Counted from the stretch's first letter, positions 52,923 through 62,816 are shown. The stretch is DNA of 64,000 nt from Sedimentisphaera salicampi (GCF_002117005.1 NZ_CP021023.1:1612001-1676000), one strand, 5' to 3'. Notes: a model not told the origin generated them from the letters alone. Numbers and translations are program-made.

Positions 52923-54326
52923 ATGAATAAAATGAAACTTTACATAGTCAGCTTCGGCTGCCAAATGAACAAACTGGATACAAGCCTTGTTGAGGCGGAA
53001 TTCACAAAATCAGGATTTGAGCTCACGGATAACCAGACCGAGGCTGACGTTATACTTATGAACACCTGTTCGGTGCGCGAGCACGCAGAGCATCGCGTTC
53101 TATCCCGCCTTGGATATGCAAAACACCTCAAACGCAGCGGGCGGAAGGTGGTTGTGGGCGTGATAGGCTGCATGGCGCAGAGGCTCGGGAATTCACTGCT
53201 CGAACGTGAGGAAGTGGATGTTGTTTGCGGCCCAGGCCAGATTCCAGAGCTCAAAAAGATGGTGATTGAAAAGCTGGAAGGCAGCAAAGGCGGGGTTATA
53301 AACGTATCGCCGCAAATCCGGAAATCGCCTTCAGCCAAGAACTCAGCTATGCTTGATGAGTTTGAGCTTGAGAATTCGCCAAACCTCACAGAACATAAGA
53401 ACAAGGCGTTTGTGCGGGTTATGAGGGGCTGCAACAACTTCTGCAGCTACTGCATCGTGCCTTTTGTACGCGGCCCGGAGGTATCCAGAAGCCCTGATAA
53501 AATCCTCAATCAGATAAGACGGCTCGCAGAATCAGGCGTTAAGCAGGTTACCCTGCTTGGGCAGACCGTAAACTCCTACAGGCATACAGAAAACGGCAAT
53601 GAATACCGCCTGCACAACCTGCTTGAGAAAACAGCCGAGATAGACGGGATCGATAGGATAAGCTTCGTTACCAACTACCCGTATATGGATTACACCACCC
53701 CCCTTTTCAAGGCTGTCGCAGAGATTGACAAGGTTTGTCCGTATCTGCACCTGCCTGCTCAGAGCGGGTCTGAAAAGGTTTTGAAGGCTATGAACAGGAA
53801 ATACACGCCGCAGGATTATATCCGCCTGATAGATGAGGCCAGAGAGCACGTTCCGGAGATTGCTGTTGCAGGGGATTTTATTGTAGGCTTTCCGGGAGAG
53901 AGCGAGGAAGATTTCCGCGAGACTGAGAAGCTCGTTGAACGGATTCGATACAAAAACATCTTTGCTTTTAAGTATTCCCCGAGACCGGGAACCAGCACTG
54001 AAAAAAGGCTTGAGGATAATGTGCCCGATAAGATCAAGCGGGAGAGAAACATCAAACTTCTCGCCCTTCAGGAATCAATCAGCAGCGAGGACAATAAAAA
54101 ATTTGAGGGCAGAAAGATGCGGGTTTTCGTGGAAGGCAGGAGCAGCAAAGGACACCTCAACAATGCCGATAACGAAAAATCTCCCCAGCTCATCGGCCGA
54201 ACTGCCGGGGATTACATAGTTGTGTTTAACGGGCAAGAAGAGCTTACTGGAAAATTTGCAGATATTATTATAGAGAAAACCTCAGCGCTCACCCTTTTCG
54301 GAAAAGTATCAGACGGGCAAGAATAG
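52923..54326 (+). CDS. miaB: tRNA-2-methylthio-N6-dimethylallyladenosine synthase MiaB
   Basis: 467 residues, normal for MiaB. N-terminal methylthiotransferase domain with three cysteines (FGCQMN, MNTCSVREHAEHR, VIGCMAQR) for the second [4Fe-4S] cluster; radical SAM domain with CNNFCSYCIVPFVRG near residue 168; C-terminal TRAM domain. Adds a methylthio group to i6A37 of tRNAs reading U-starting codons. An ATG at 52932 is an alternative start. Confidence 0.96.
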   Translation: MNKMKLYIVSFGCQMNKLDTSLVEAEFTKSGFELTDNQTEADVILMNTCSVREHAEHRVLSRLGYAKHLKRSGRKVVVGVIGCMAQRLGNSLLEREEVDVVCGPGQIPELKKMVIEKLEGSKGGVINVSPQIRKSPSAKNSAMLDEFELENSPNLTEHKNKAFVRVMRGCNNFCSYCIVPFVRGPEVSRSPDKILNQIRRLAESGVKQVTLLGQTVNSYRHTENGNEYRLHNLLEKTAEIDGIDRISFVTNYPYMDYTTPLFKAVAEIDKVCPYLHLPAQSGSEKVLKAMNRKYTPQDYIRLIDEAREHVPEIAVAGDFIVGFPGESEEDFRETEKLVERIRYKNIFAFKYSPRPGTSTEKRLEDNVPDKIKRERNIKLLALQESISSEDNKKFEGRKMRVFVEGRSSKGHLNNADNEKSPQLIGRTAGDYIVVFNGQEELTGKFADIIIEKTSALTLFGKVSDGQE

Positions 54327-54342
54327 CAGACCGCTTGCAGGC

Positions 54343-56052
54343 TTATTTTGAGAGTTCGAAGAATCCTTTGCCCACAGGTACAAGCGTAACATCGGAGCAG
54401 TTTCTGATTTTAATCGGCTCAAGGGTTGGCAGAGGCCTGTCTGAGGGGTATATGATATTTCGCACAATATTAACGTCCTTAATCCCGCTCACAGAGATTC
54501 CGCAGTCTGAGTGCATTGTAATCTGATTGCTGTCTATGGTTACCGGCCCGCCGGCGGGGGTTATCTCTCCCTTCCCCAGCCTGCTTACAGAAATCGGGCA
54601 GTAGAGGATATCGGAGAAGGTGTTGTTTCTTATTACGAGATCTTCTGGGATCGGGCCTTCTGCAAATTTGAACGAATTGAAGCTGTGCACGCCCATAGCT
54701 GTTCTGCTGAAATCGCAGTTTCTGATACGTGCGGGAGTTCTCACAACAATCCCTACCTTCATCTGATTGCGGAAGGTGCAGTTTGTAACTATTGCAGGGT
54801 CTTCTGTTTGTATAAAAAAGCTGGGGCTCAGGCCTTCGGCCTTCATTCCCTCTAAATCGAGGTTTTCCGGCGGACGGGCAAGGGTTATAATCCGCTCTCT
54901 GTTAGCGGTAAATTTCACCTGCTCGATTTTTATGCGGTCTGTAATTTCAGCCCTGAGAGGATCAAATATTAGAGCAGTCTGCCCTTCTTTTACCGGAGCA
55001 TCGTACCATACTATATCGCTGTAGCGAACTTTATAGGCGGCTGGGGAAAGCTGCCTGAGCACCTTATATGCCATAGACGAGATATTTATCGAATCATCCA
55101 GAAGGGCTTCGAAATGGCAGCTCTCAATACGAACTCCGTCGCAGTCTTTTATGTGCATACCATCTGAGAGCGAAGCGGCGAGCCTTTCTCTGCCGGGCTT
55201 TTTGAGTATCTGCACCCTTTCCAACTGGACTTTCCTGCACCCTGTGAGGCGGTAGGTCATAGAGGGGCTTATGTAGTGGCGGATATTTCGGAACTTCAAA
55301 TTCTCGCAGCCGGAGGCCTGAATCACTCCTGACGGCGTTGTCTGGAAAACTTTGCTTCCGCGGAGTTTTTTTGTGTCGAACCGCTTTTCCCTGCTGCTTT
55401 CAGAAAGCTGAGGGGCAGCAAAAACAAAATTCATCCCCTCCTTCACTTTGGATATCCTGTCTTTGTGGTCTGGTTTGGCCTTGAGTTTTATAATTGTTTT
55501 TGAAAGCTCTTCCACTGAGCTTAGGTAAAACCATTTATGCGTGTAGTTGTTCTCTTCAAGCAGTGCGCAGTGTTTGAGGTTTTCTTCTATAGTTACCGGA
55601 CTGAAGCCATCGGCTGTTTTCCCGAGCAGAACTCCGTCTTCCGGGAACGTCTTTAAAACCCTGCCCTGAATAAAAGGAAGGGGCGAATAATCTATCTTGA
55701 GATTGCGGATTTCTATATTGCTGCAATCGCTTAGATAAAGAAAATTATTCCCGGGCTTTAGCAGAACAGTGCTCCCGTTTCCTTCTATTATTAAATCAGA
55801 GATGCCATGAAGCTTCAGGCAGCACCAGCTGTCTTCACGCTCCGGGAGAGTGTAGGTTTTTCCAGAGAGCTCAATAATCGATTCTCCGGGCAGCTCCTGA
55901 GCCTCCGTGAATGCTTTTTCGAATGATGCGTATATATCGTTATTATTTTTATTCAGGAAATCATCGATTCTCAGTGTATGGGCTTTTCCGGCACATACTA
56001 ATATCAAAACAAATAAGCAGATTCTGGTAATAACGCCTGACTGATTATTCAA
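54343..56052 (-). CDS. Secreted right-handed beta-helix enzyme, GH110-like
   Basis: 569 residues. Signal peptide (1-27), then beta-helix coils throughout: repeated NIEIRNLKID, DCDGVRIESCHFEALLDDSINI, VTNCTFRNQMKVGIVVRTPARIRNCDF, LVIRNNTFSD. The segment SDGMHIKDCDG... DDSINI near 280-310 and the block after it resemble the GH110 alpha-galactosidase core, where an Asp pair is implicated in catalysis. I infer an alpha-galactosidase or related glycosidase; a pectate-lyase-like role is the alternative. It starts 24 bases after the XylR-type regulator on the same strand, probably one operon. Confidence 0.65.
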   Translation of the reverse strand: MNNQSGVITRICLFVLILVCAGKAHTLRIDDFLNKNNNDIYASFEKAFTEAQELPGESIIELSGKTYTLPEREDSWCCLKLHGISDLIIEGNGSTVLLKPGNNFLYLSDCSNIEIRNLKIDYSPLPFIQGRVLKTFPEDGVLLGKTADGFSPVTIEENLKHCALLEENNYTHKWFYLSSVEELSKTIIKLKAKPDHKDRISKVKEGMNFVFAAPQLSESSREKRFDTKKLRGSKVFQTTPSGVIQASGCENLKFRNIRHYISPSMTYRLTGCRKVQLERVQILKKPGRERLAASLSDGMHIKDCDGVRIESCHFEALLDDSINISSMAYKVLRQLSPAAYKVRYSDIVWYDAPVKEGQTALIFDPLRAEITDRIKIEQVKFTANRERIITLARPPENLDLEGMKAEGLSPSFFIQTEDPAIVTNCTFRNQMKVGIVVRTPARIRNCDFSRTAMGVHSFNSFKFAEGPIPEDLVIRNNTFSDILYCPISVSRLGKGEITPAGGPVTIDSNQITMHSDCGISVSGIKDVNIVRNIIYPSDRPLPTLEPIKIRNCSDVTLVPVGKGFFELSK

Positions 56053-56076
56053 TTAACACCTGCTGAAACAAACCGC

Positions 56077-57282
56077 TCAAAATAAAGATCTTTCCGGAAG
56101 CAAATGTTCTTCCACGTTCTTCTTATACTCGCGGGGAGTAAATCCTGTTTCCCGCTTGAAAAGACGTGATATATGTGCTTCGCTGGTAAATCCTACGAGC
56201 CTTGCGATATCCGAGATTGGATAGCCGTCTTCAATCATATTTTTAATAAGCTCCACTCTTGATTTGCCGATCTGCTGATTTACAGAACAGCCCATATTCC
56301 TCCTGAATCTGTTAGAGAGTGTCCAGCGGGAAACCCCCGCATATTCGGCTACATCTGTAACCTGTATGCTCCTTGAGATGTTGCTGTGGATATACTGCAG
56401 CGCCTTCGCTACAACATCATCCTCCACGTTAATTATATTAGTGGATTCGCGAGTGATAACTCTGAGCGGGGAATGATATACCCGCTGGCCATTCATTGGC
56501 TCGCCTCTGAGGAGTCTGTCTAAAAGAACGGCCATTTTCAGCCCTGCAGTTGTGAGGTCAAGCTGAATGCTCGAAAGCTGCGGAGATGCCAGGGAACATA
56601 ACGTCATATCATTGCCCGTACCCAGCACGGATGCCTGAGTGGGCACTTCGATACCGTTCTTTTTGCATATTGAGAGAACCTGCTTTGCCCTGCAGTCGTT
56701 GCAGGCATAAAAAGCTGCCGGCTTGGGCACAGATTCAACCCATTTTCGAAGGTGTTCGAATCTCTCATCCCAGCTGTAATCGCAGCGTGAGGGATGTTCG
56801 TATATAAAAAGATCATAGCTTGTCTTGCGTATATGTCTTAAGAAGCTCTCTCCTCTTGACTTTGAGCAGGATTCTGCCTCGCAGCCGCAGTAGGCGAAGT
56901 TTCGAAATCCTCTTGCAAGAAAATGCTCTGCGGCCATCTTGCCGGTTAGCTCAGCATTCGGCACAACTGCGGGTATATCAGGTCTGCTGCTGTCTTCACC
57001 CCCAAAAAGAATAATAGGCAGATTGATATATTGAATTAGCCTGTTATGAAGCGGATTTCTTGATATTACAGCATCAACCCGCTGTTTGAGGATATCAACT
57101 CTCAGTTTGTTCCAGTCTATACCATCATAACAAATACTCGAAAGATCTTGTCTTCCTAAAAAAAACCAGTTACCAAAAATCCTTGCAGCTCTTCCAAGCC
57201 CCATTAAAAGCATTTTATCCTTCTGCTGGTGGGTCTTGAATAAGAGGAGGATTCTCTTTTCATTTCCGTTAAAATCCTTCAT
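56077..57282 (-). CDS. XylR-type AraC family regulator with sugar-binding domain
   Basis: 401 residues. N-terminal periplasmic-binding-protein-like domain of the LacI type (about 10-285, ILLLFKTHQQ, GTGNDMTLCSLASPQLSSIQLD), and a C-terminal AraC DNA-binding pair of helix-turn-helix motifs (about 295-395: VTDVAEYAGVSRWTLSNRFRRN and ISDIARLVGFTSEAHISRLFKRETG). This is the layout of E. coli XylR, which responds to a free sugar. It probably controls the beta-helix gene downstream and itself. Own promoter at 57311-57340; AGGGGG before the ATG. Confidence 0.92.
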   Translation of the reverse strand: MKDFNGNEKRILLLFKTHQQKDKMLLMGLGRAARIFGNWFFLGRQDLSSICYDGIDWNKLRVDILKQRVDAVISRNPLHNRLIQYINLPIILFGGEDSSRPDIPAVVPNAELTGKMAAEHFLARGFRNFAYCGCEAESCSKSRGESFLRHIRKTSYDLFIYEHPSRCDYSWDERFEHLRKWVESVPKPAAFYACNDCRAKQVLSICKKNGIEVPTQASVLGTGNDMTLCSLASPQLSSIQLDLTTAGLKMAVLLDRLLRGEPMNGQRVYHSPLRVITRESTNIINVEDDVVAKALQYIHSNISRSIQVTDVAEYAGVSRWTLSNRFRRNMGCSVNQQIGKSRVELIKNMIEDGYPISDIARLVGFTSEAHISRLFKRETGFTPREYKKNVEEHLLPERSLF

Positions 57283-57745
57283 CTTTCCCCCTACAATTTC
57301 CGACGGAGGTATATTATCCAGAAAATTTGCTTGCCGTCAAGGCTAATATTAGAGTAAGCATACTTTTTTTAATTCCATTTTTTGAGACTACCTTTAGCCG
57401 TTAATGTCCCGAAACCTTTAATATCCAACATACCATTTAAAGGCGGCAATTAAAAAGTAATTTTACTAAAAACAATTTTTTTTGAGCAAAGCCCCTGAAT
57501 TTTGCAATCGACATAAAAGGGCAGGAAAGGATCTGAATTGTACGTGAAGACTTTGCCGGAATGGCCTGCTGCCAAATCCGTATTATTTTTAATTCTGTAC
57601 CCGATTTTTCGCTTAAGGGGTAAAAAGTGCGTTTTCAACCCCGTCAGGGGGGTTGGTCTGTCTCCAAAGATGTGTTATTTTTCAGCTGGCCGCTGTATAT
57701 TTTCGGAGGTTTTGGGGGCACTGTTTTCAAGACAGGCAGAAAAAA
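57283..57745. other. AT-rich intergenic region between regulator and hydrogenase operon
   Basis: About 460 bases. Contains the regulator promoter; the rest holds open frames of 60-110 codons without ribosome sites and I call none. A C/G-rich spot at 57640 (CCCCGTCAGGGG) is a small palindrome. Confidence 0.45.
57311..57340 (-). promoter_or_regulatory. Promoter of the XylR-type regulator operon
   Basis: Minus-strand TTGACG (57340-57335), 18-base spacer, TAATAT (57316-57311); leader of about 22 bases. Confidence 0.65.
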
Positions 57746-57767
57746 GGGCGCACCAAGCGGTGCGCCC
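57741..57767 (-). terminator. Terminator of the hydrogenase operon
   Basis: Perfect 9-bp stem GGGCGCACC / GGTGCGCCC with AAGC loop and a run of T on the minus strand, 30 bases past the stop of hydA. Confidence 0.85.
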
Positions 57768-57796
57768 CTTATGCGAATCGGGTGTCTTGTTATTTT

Positions 57797-59566
57797 CTAT
57801 TCAACAGGAGATTTTTCGAAATATTCAGTATGCAGCAGATGGTGAGACCTTTCTCCCAGCGGCTGCTTAAGATATTCTGCATAAATCTGCTGGATAAACG
57901 GATTCTCGCAGGAATTGCGTATTTCCTTGCCTTCATCTTCTGTAAGGATCGCCTGAATTCTCTTCTGGCGTATGTTATTATCGGTGAATCTCGGCTGTCC
58001 GCCGCCGCTGATGCAGCCGCCCGGGCAGGCCATCACTTCAATAAAGTGATACTTGGAAATATCCTTCTCTTTGAGCACCTTCCTCACATTCGCAAGGCTG
58101 TGAATAACCATTACATTCAGCTCCGCCCCGTCGAGGAAAGACCACTCTTTAACCGGGTCTTCAATCTTAAGCGAAGCTTCCTTGATTCCTTCAAGGTCCA
58201 TAATGTTTTTGAGGTGCATTTTATCTGTAGGCAGGTTTCTTCCAGTTACAATCTTATAAGCAGTACGAACTGCTGCTTCCATCACACCGCCGGTGTTTGC
58301 GAAGATATCCGCCGCACCGGAAGATTCGGGGAATGGAGAATCCATCTTCTGATCTTCAAGAAGACTGAAAACGATTCCGCTCTGATTGACCATCCTTGCA
58401 AGCTCACGGGTGGTAAGCACGTAGTCCACATCAGCGTATCCGCTGTCTGTGAGCTCCTCGCGCTGAGATTCGAATTTCTTTGCAGTGCAAGGCATTACAG
58501 ATATAACCACCATATTCTCAGGTGCTACACCAATCTTCTCAGCGTAATAGGTTTTAGCAACTGCGCCGAACATCTGCTGTGGAGATTTGCATGTAGAGAG
58601 ATTCTTTAGAAGCTCCGGGTAATAATGCTCTGCGAAATTGATCCAAGCCGGGCAGCAGCTTGTAAACTGCGGCAGGTCTGCCTGACCGCCATCGCGGAGA
58701 ACCTTGGTGAGCCTGCTCAAGAGCTCGCTTCCCTCTTCCATAATCGTAAGGTCTGCTGTGAAATTGGTATCGAACACCCCATCAAAGCCCAGCTCCTTCA
58801 AAGCTGCAACCATCTTTCCTGTTACGGGAGTGCCGGGTTCGAGCCCGAAAGCCTCTCCAAGAGCAGAACGTATAGCGGGAGCCGTTTGCACTACTACGTA
58901 TTTCTCAGGGTCGTCTAAAACATCCCAAACTTCCTGAATGTAGTTGCGTTCGGTGATCGCTCCAACCGGGCAAACAGCTGCGCACTGCCCGCACTGAACA
59001 CAAGTTACATCGGAGAGGGCGTGGTCGAATGCAGGGGCGATCGTTGTATCAAATCCGCGGGACTGCGGCGATATCGCACCTACCGACTCTACTCCCTGAC
59101 AAACCTCAACGCATCTTCTGCATTTGATACACTTACCCGTATCACGGTATATTGCTGGCGTACTCTCATCGATATGGGAAGGGGTCTTTTCGCCTTCGTA
59201 TCTGAGCTCTTCAATGCCGAGGTCTCTTGCGAGCTTTTGGAGTTCGCAGTCGTTGTTTCTCTCGCAGGTAGTGCACTCGCCGTTGTGTTCAGAAAGCAGA
59301 AGCTCTACAATCATCTTGCGTGATTCACGAACCCGTCTCGTATTGGTTTTTACGTTCATCCCTTCAGCTGCCGGCGTGCTGCATGCAGGCACGAGATTCT
59401 TCGCACCCTCCACCTCCACAACGCAAACCCTGCAAAGCCCGCGGGGCTTGAGGTTCTCGAGGTAGCAGAGCGTAGGGATGTATATATCGCAGGTCTTTGC
59501 CGCTTCGAGGATGGTTGCCCCATCCTGCACCTGAATATCTTTATCGTTTATCTTTAGTGATATCAT
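57797..59566 (-). CDS. hydA: [FeFe]-hydrogenase catalytic subunit, NAD-linked type
   Basis: 589 residues. From the N-terminus: [2Fe-2S] ferredoxin domain (LKPRGLCRVCVVEVEGAKN), His-Cys3 [4Fe-4S] (HNGECTTCERNNDCELQ), two [4Fe-4S] sites (CIKCRRCVEVC, CVQCGQCAAVC), then the H-cluster domain with all three motifs: TSCCPAWI, MPCTAKKFE and EVMACPGGCISGGGQP. The layout is that of the group A3/A6 HydA of electron-bifurcating complexes. With HydB and HydC it couples NADH and ferredoxin to H2. Starts 35 bases after the fused HydB gene. Confidence 0.95.
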   Translation of the reverse strand: MISLKINDKDIQVQDGATILEAAKTCDIYIPTLCYLENLKPRGLCRVCVVEVEGAKNLVPACSTPAAEGMNVKTNTRRVRESRKMIVELLLSEHNGECTTCERNNDCELQKLARDLGIEELRYEGEKTPSHIDESTPAIYRDTGKCIKCRRCVEVCQGVESVGAISPQSRGFDTTIAPAFDHALSDVTCVQCGQCAAVCPVGAITERNYIQEVWDVLDDPEKYVVVQTAPAIRSALGEAFGLEPGTPVTGKMVAALKELGFDGVFDTNFTADLTIMEEGSELLSRLTKVLRDGGQADLPQFTSCCPAWINFAEHYYPELLKNLSTCKSPQQMFGAVAKTYYAEKIGVAPENMVVISVMPCTAKKFESQREELTDSGYADVDYVLTTRELARMVNQSGIVFSLLEDQKMDSPFPESSGAADIFANTGGVMEAAVRTAYKIVTGRNLPTDKMHLKNIMDLEGIKEASLKIEDPVKEWSFLDGAELNVMVIHSLANVRKVLKEKDISKYHFIEVMACPGGCISGGGQPRFTDNNIRQKRIQAILTEDEGKEIRNSCENPFIQQIYAEYLKQPLGERSHHLLHTEYFEKSPVE

Positions 59567-59601
59567 AAATTCACCTTTCTATTTGCTTTTATCGATAAGC
59601 A

Positions 59602-62600
59602 TTACTCAACACCAGCCTGCATCTTAGCAGCAGGACACTTATATTTGCCGTAATCACATCTGAGGCACCTCTGAGCCTGCCTTACGGCCTCAGCCTTATC
59701 CCATGGCTGCTCCACCTCAGCGAAGCTGTTGACTCTTCTTTCAATTGAAAGCAGCTCCATTTTCTTGCGAGGATAGCTCTTCGGCTCTTCGTCGGGGTCG
59801 AAGTATGTATCCACAGGCTCATCCTCTCGCCAGAAAGCGTGATTGGCGCCGGTGAGATATTCATCAATGCCCACAGCTGCCTTCTCGCCTTCGCCGATAG
59901 CCTCTACCACTGAAGCAGCTCCCATTGCAGCATCGCCGCCGCAGAAGAGCCAGTTGATTGAGGTTTGAGCGTTTTGGTGGCCTGCACTGATCTTGCTCTT
60001 GCCGTTGAGCCGGAGCTTCTCATTGCCCACTTCAACGAAATATTCGTAGCCTGTTTCGCCCTGAGGGTTAATCACTTTACCGAAAATCGGTTCAAGGTTC
60101 ATCGTCTGGCCTACAGCAAAGATAACCTGATCTGCCTCAAGCGTGAATTCCTCGCCGCTTGCTACGGGCTTCTTCCTGCCGGAGGCGTCGTAGTCTCCCA
60201 ACTTCATCTTCTTGCACTTAAGCCCTGAAACTTTGCCGTCTTCTGTATTGATTCTGTCTGGGGAGGCGAGCTCAATTATCCGCACTCCTTCCTGCTGGGC
60301 TTCTTCGATCTCTTCTGCATAAGCAGGCATCTCAGACTGCGTTCTGCGGTAAACCACAGTAACATTAGCCCCGAGCCTCACGGCGGTGCGGGCTGCATCG
60401 ATAGCTGAGTTTCCTCCGCCAATGATTGCAACTTCTTTGCCCGCTTCCACGGAGCCTTTCATATTGTATTCTCTGAGGAAATCCAGGGCCTCAGTAACGC
60501 CTTCGGCATCGCTGCCGGCCATATTGAGCATAACGCCGTCCGGCTGACCGATTGCCAGATAAACAGCCTCGTAGCCCTGCTCTCTGAGCTCCTGAAGCGT
60601 AAAATCTTTGCCTAATGTTTTGCCTGTAACGAGTTTAACGCCCATTCCCTGAATCATTCTGTATTCACGGGCAATTATCTCCTTGGGCAGGCGGTATTCC
60701 GGAATAGCCTGAACAAGCATTCCGCCCGGCCTTGAACGTGATTCGAAAACCGTGGGCTTATAGCCGAGCCTTGCAAGGAAATATGCGCAGGAGAAACCCG
60801 AAGGTCCTGCCCCGATTACTGCAATCTTTCGTTTTGCGTTCTCATCATTCTCTTGAACCTCTGGGATCTGAGCAACGATTTCCTGATCAACCATAAAGCG
60901 TTTAACGCCTCTTATCGACACAGGCTCGTCGAGCGATGTCCTTCTGCACTTATCCTCGCAGGTGTGGAAGCATACCCTCGCACAAACTGCTGCAAACGGA
61001 TTGCGTTCTCTATGCAGCCTGAGGGCTTCTGCGTATCGCTCCTCGCCCACAAGAGAAACAAATCCCGGGATGTTCACGCCCGCCGGACATGCGCTCTTGC
61101 AAGGAGCGAGAACCATATCCGGGCAAACGCCCGCCGGGCAGTGCTTATCGACAATGTGAGCCTCGTATTCATCGCGGAAATGACGGACAGTTGAAAGCAC
61201 GGGGTTTGGTGCTGTCTGTCCGAGACCGCAGAGGGCTGTATCTCTGATTTTCTCGCCGAGGACTTCAAGCCTTTCTATATCGCCCGGCTCGCCTTGGCCT
61301 GAACATATCTTATCGAGGATCTCAAGCATACGTTTCGTTCCAACACGGCACGGAATACACTTCCCGCAGGATTCTTCCTGAACAAACTCAAGGAAGAAAC
61401 GTGCGACATCCACCATACACGTATCTTCATCCATCACAACAAGACCGCCTGAGCCCATTACAGCTCCAAGCTTATTGAGCGATTCGTAATCCAGAGGAAC
61501 GTTCAAATGCTGAAGCGGAACGCAGCCGCCTGAAGGCCCGCCAATCTGCGCTGCCTTGAAGGCCTTGCCGTTCGGGATTCCCCCGCCGATATCATAGATA
61601 AGATCGCCGAGCGTTGTACCTATTGGAACTTCCACAAGCCCTGAGTTTCTTATAGCGCCTGCCAGAGCGAAAACCTTCGTCCCGCGGCTTTTTTCTGTGC
61701 CGAAAGAAGCAAACCACTTCCCGCCTTTGGCCACAATCGCAGCAACGTTTGCGTATGTTTCAACATTATTCAGGAGAGTTGGCTTATCCCATAGCCCCTT
61801 CTGGGCGGGGAATGGAGGTCTCGGCCTCGGCTCGCCTCTCTTGCCTTCGATAGAAGCCATCAGGGCTGTTTCCTCGCCGCAGACAAATGCGCCGGAGCCT
61901 TTTCTTATCTCGAGATCGAAGCTGAAATCTGTGCCGAGTATATTCTCGCCAAGAAGGCCTGCTTTGTAACACTTTTCTATTGATTCGCTGAGCCTTTCGA
62001 TAGCGAGAGGATATTCAGCACGAACATAAACAAAGCCCCGCTGGGCTCCTATAGTGTATGCTGCGATAGACATACCTTCGATGAGGCTGTACGGGTCTCC
62101 TTCGAGAACGCTTCTGTCCATAAACGCCCCCGGGTCTCCCTCGTCTGCATTGCATACAACGTATTTAACCTCGCCCGGGCTCTTCTTTGTGAATGTCCAT
62201 TTCATATGGGTGGGAAAACCTGCCCCGCCTCTGCCTCTGAGTCCGGAATCCTTGAGCTGTTCTATAACATCATCGCGGCTCATTCCTGCAAGAACTGAAG
62301 CCAGCCCGTCAAACCCGCCAACTGAAATTGAAGCTTCGAGGTCTGTAGGGGTGATTAGGCCGCAGTTGCGAAGGGCGATTTTTGTCTGCTTTTTGAAAAA
62401 CTCAATATCCAGCTTTGATGCAGCGGGCTTATCTGTTTTTTCATCTCTCCAGCAGAGCCTTTCAATTGGTCTGCCCTGCATAATATGGCTCTGCACAATC
62501 TCCTCAGCATCATCCGGCTGAACCTGGACGTAGAACGTTTTGTCTCTGCCCATAAGCAGTACAGGCCCTGCAGCACATGGCCCCATACAGCCTGTTTCCA

Positions 62601-62805
62601 CTACCTGAACCTTTTCGCTGAGCCCTTTTGCCTGAAGCTGAGTTCTCAGCTCGTCTCTCAGCTTCAATGCCCCTGAGGCAATGCAGCCGCCGCCGGTACA
62701 TATGAAAACCTTTTCAGTATCGCCGGGCTGGGAGCTGCTGTCTTTGAGCTGTTCTCTTATCTTATTGAAATCTTCAAGAGAATTGAATTTTTTAATCTCA
62801 TCCAT
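59602..62805 (-). CDS. hydB: HydB/NuoF flavoprotein fused to a GltD/NfnB-type FAD-NAD(P) module
   Basis: About 1067 residues from the ATG at 62805 (GAGG upstream; the frame runs to 62820). Order: thioredoxin-like [2Fe-2S] (Cys near 36, 41, 73, 77); NuoF core with RGRGGAGFPTHMKW and CNADEGDPGAFMD for FMN/NADH, SLBB, and a [4Fe-4S] (ESCGKCIPC, Cys near 526); then from about 560 CPAGVCPDM...CKSACPAGVNIPG and CARVCFHTCEDKC, the double cluster of GltD-type proteins, a first nucleotide fold IGAGPSGFS near 665 and a second VAIIGGGNSAIDAARTA near 815 for FAD and NAD(P). HydB normally stops after its own ferredoxin clusters. Here the fusion would feed electrons from NADPH or another donor into the hydrogenase. 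Confidence 0.92.
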   Translation of the reverse strand: MDEIKKFNSLEDFNKIREQLKDSSSQPGDTEKVFICTGGGCIASGALKLRDELRTQLQAKGLSEKVQVVETGCMGPCAAGPVLLMGRDKTFYVQVQPDDAEEIVQSHIMQGRPIERLCWRDEKTDKPAASKLDIEFFKKQTKIALRNCGLITPTDLEASISVGGFDGLASVLAGMSRDDVIEQLKDSGLRGRGGAGFPTHMKWTFTKKSPGEVKYVVCNADEGDPGAFMDRSVLEGDPYSLIEGMSIAAYTIGAQRGFVYVRAEYPLAIERLSESIEKCYKAGLLGENILGTDFSFDLEIRKGSGAFVCGEETALMASIEGKRGEPRPRPPFPAQKGLWDKPTLLNNVETYANVAAIVAKGGKWFASFGTEKSRGTKVFALAGAIRNSGLVEVPIGTTLGDLIYDIGGGIPNGKAFKAAQIGGPSGGCVPLQHLNVPLDYESLNKLGAVMGSGGLVVMDEDTCMVDVARFFLEFVQEESCGKCIPCRVGTKRMLEILDKICSGQGEPGDIERLEVLGEKIRDTALCGLGQTAPNPVLSTVRHFRDEYEAHIVDKHCPAGVCPDMVLAPCKSACPAGVNIPGFVSLVGEERYAEALRLHRERNPFAAVCARVCFHTCEDKCRRTSLDEPVSIRGVKRFMVDQEIVAQIPEVQENDENAKRKIAVIGAGPSGFSCAYFLARLGYKPTVFESRSRPGGMLVQAIPEYRLPKEIIAREYRMIQGMGVKLVTGKTLGKDFTLQELREQGYEAVYLAIGQPDGVMLNMAGSDAEGVTEALDFLREYNMKGSVEAGKEVAIIGGGNSAIDAARTAVRLGANVTVVYRRTQSEMPAYAEEIEEAQQEGVRIIELASPDRINTEDGKVSGLKCKKMKLGDYDASGRKKPVASGEEFTLEADQVIFAVGQTMNLEPIFGKVINPQGETGYEYFVEVGNEKLRLNGKSKISAGHQNAQTSINWLFCGGDAAMGAASVVEAIGEGEKAAVGIDEYLTGANHAFWREDEPVDTYFDPDEEPKSYPRKKMELLSIERRVNSFAEVEQPWDKAEAVRQAQRCLRCDYGKYKCPAAKMQAGVE

Positions 62806-62816
62806 AATCATTATCC

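Noticed and set aside
57538-57870. Frames of 72-318 codons reading through the hydrogenase terminator
   Set aside because: They cross a strong terminator and run antisense to hydA, whose motifs are complete.
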